Source: VBDM01 sp041493345
Lineage (GTDB): Bacteria; Pseudomonadota; Gammaproteobacteria; Burkholderiales; SG8-39
Direction of reading: 5' to 3'
Assembly: GCA_041493345.1 (NCBI GenBank)
Contig: JBGPYQ010000116.1
Coordinates: forward strand, 1 to 10,090
DNA: 10,090 nt
Notes under the pieces: model-generated
The model's input: only the letters and a program-made list of their open reading frames with translations
Told to the model about the DNA's origin: nothing
Database searches by the model: none
Shown: positions 9,109 to 10,090 of the stretch, piece by piece
Layout: every line of letters starts with the position of its first letter
Numbering within the stretch: the stretch's first letter is position 1
Made by a program: the position numbers and the translations under genes

Positions 9109-9303
9109 CGTGAATACGCACTGCCGGTGCGCCACAGGCGCAAGGACGTTCTCCCCGACCCGCTCCCCGTACAGAAGCGCGCGCTTCTGGTGGCAGCTCG
9201 GGCGGAAATAGCGCGTCTTGCAGGAGAAGAGCGTGCGCGGGCAGCGCGCGCAGGCTTCACCGTACGCCGCACCATCGCGCGGCACGCGCCAGAACCGGGG
9301 CGA
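9109..9303 (-). pseudogene. IS91-family transposase fragment (zinc-binding N-terminal region), decayed
   Basis: A - frame reads YGEACARCPRTLFSCKTRYF, then RPSCHQKRALLYGERVGENV, then LAPVAHRQCVFT. This matches the conserved N-terminal block of IS91-type transposases, usually SCKTRYFCPSCHQKR, then YGEWVEENVLAPVPHRQYVFT. These rolling-circle transposases bind DNA with a cysteine-rich finger and use a tyrosine nucleophile further on. Here one finger cysteine is Arg (FRPSC instead of FCPSC). The family sequence stops after VFT and is replaced by unrelated residues before a stop at 9064-9066, and the segment before the finger is poorly conserved. There is no catalytic domain, so it cannot be active. 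It abuts the stop codon of the dCTP deaminase gene at 9305. No inverted repeats are expected for IS91, and none was seen. The left and right limits are where similarity fades. Confidence 0.65.
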
Positions 9304-9304
9304 A

Positions 9305-10090
9305 TCAACGCTGCACGTCGGCAGCGGGCAGCGGCTTGAAGTGCTTGCTGAGTGCGATTCCCTGGCGTTGATACGATGAGTTCGCGTTGGCGCCGTAGAG
9401 TCGTGCCGACGCTGCGGTGAGCGGCTCATATTCCAGCCGGCCGACCACCTGGCCGTGTTCAATCACGAACGGGACTCCAAAGGATCGAACTTCGAGAACG
9501 GCCCGCGCCCCTTCCCCGCCTGCATCGGGATGACCGAAACCGGGATCGAAGAATCCGGCGTAGTGGACCCGAAACTCGCCGACCAGCGTATCGTAGGCAA
9601 CCATCTCGGCTGCATACGTGGGCGGAACCTTCACCGCTTCGCGCGACGCCAGAATGTAGAAGTCCGCCGGATCCAGCACCAATCCGCCGCGGCGAGGCGC
9701 GTAGACCGGCTCCCAATAGTCCAGCACGTCGTAGTGCCGCACCTTGTCGATATCGATGAGCCCGGCATGGCTCCTCGCCTTGTAGCCGATGAGGCCTCCC
9801 GATCTGTCACCCTGCACATCCACCGTGACCGGAACGCCGTTGCGGATATCGTCCCCGCTGATGGACGTCACAACCTGGTGCTCCGCCTGCAAACGCCTCA
9901 TCGCCATGTCGCTGCTCGGCGGATTGCCGCGGCGTATGCGAATCTGGTTCAACCTGGAACCTTTGCGCACCAGGACGCTGAAAGTTCGGGGCGATACCTC
10001 GGCATAGAGAGGGCCACTGTACTGCTCGCGGATGCGATCGAATTCCGTGCCGTAATCGGTAATGAGCCGGGTGAATATGTCCAGACGGCC
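9305..10090 (-). CDS. dcd: 2'-deoxycytidine 5'-triphosphate deaminase, two-domain type, N-terminus cut off by the window
   Basis: The frame is open from the stop at 9305 to the window edge, giving 261 C-terminal residues; the GTG at 9970 is an internal Val codon. The enzyme deaminates dCTP to dUTP, supplying the dUMP precursor for thymidylate synthesis in the cytoplasm. The sequence belongs to the long, fused two-domain form and not to the short E. coli Dcd. The first visible part reads RLDIFTRLITDYGTEFDRIR, then SPRTFSVLVRKGSRLNQIR. The second domain has LVLDPADFYILASREAVKVP, then the core HYAGFFDPGFG and AVLEVRS, whose Glu corresponds to the family's catalytic Glu. The ending SSYQRQGIALSKHF is typical. 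From the usual length near 360, roughly 100 residues lie beyond the window. The transposase remnant begins just past the stop, so the insertion did not damage the gene. Confidence 0.9.
   Translation of the reverse strand, partial: GRLDIFTRLITDYGTEFDRIREQYSGPLYAEVSPRTFSVLVRKGSRLNQIRIRRGNPPSSDMAMRRLQAEHQVVTSISGDDIRNGVPVTVDVQGDRSGGLIGYKARSHAGLIDIDKVRHYDVLDYWEPVYAPRRGGLVLDPADFYILASREAVKVPPTYAAEMVAYDTLVGEFRVHYAGFFDPGFGHPDAGGEGARAVLEVRSFGVPFVIEHGQVVGRLEYEPLTAASARLYGANANSSYQRQGIALSKHFKPLPAADVQR

Noticed and set aside
8976..9308. A second - strand frame of about 110 codons and a + strand frame at 9127-9339 in the gap near the transposase remnant.
   Set aside because: Both are Arg/Ala-rich without recognisable motifs. 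The alternative - frame at 9109-9303 carries the clear IS91 finger block and explains the coding signal.

Overview
The window looks like a chromosomal segment of a GC-rich proteobacterium, probably a betaproteobacterium or close relative. The third codon positions are strongly G/C, the DnaE is of the E. coli-like DnaE1 type at 1164 residues, and GC-rich palindromic repeats of the kind scattered through such genomes lie between convergent genes. This placement is inferred from protein style and not from a marker gene.

Region 1 (1-1353, + strand) is the 3' end of an operon for a membrane-bound, complex I-like / group 4 hydrogenase-like complex. It holds the C-terminus of a large subunit (HyfG/HycE/NuoD-like), a complete small Fe-S subunit (HyfI/HycG/NuoB-like) and a four-helix membrane protein of unknown function. 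The genes are coupled by a 1-base overlap and a 4-base gap. The large subunit lacks the C-terminal cysteine pair that binds Ni-Fe in true hydrogenases, so this is probably a hydrogenase-related (Ehr-like) complex. It ends in a palindrome shared with a convergent gene.

Region 2 (1407-3511) holds small independent genes: a secreted DsrE/DsrF-family protein (-), a divergent acylphosphatase (+), a GC-rich double-hairpin repeat, a dienelactone hydrolase-family enzyme (-) whose tail is encoded by that repeat, and an unassigned coiled-coil plus hydrophobic-tail protein (-).

Region 3 (3512-7296, - strand) is the full dnaE gene for the replicative DNA polymerase III alpha subunit. It is followed by about 200 bases with a short coding remnant and an intrinsic terminator. 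Region 4 (7360-8970) holds a DMT/EamA-type transporter (+), divergent from dnaE, and a convergent hemolysin III/PAQR-family membrane protein (-).

Region 5 (8971-10090) contains an A/T-rich stretch, a decayed fragment of an IS91-family transposase, and the C-terminal 261 residues of a two-domain dCTP deaminase (-) running off the window. No tRNA, rRNA, CRISPR array or intact mobile element was seen. Apart from the hydrogenase-like operon end, the region is ordinary housekeeping and small-gene chromosome with a few repeat-driven oddities.
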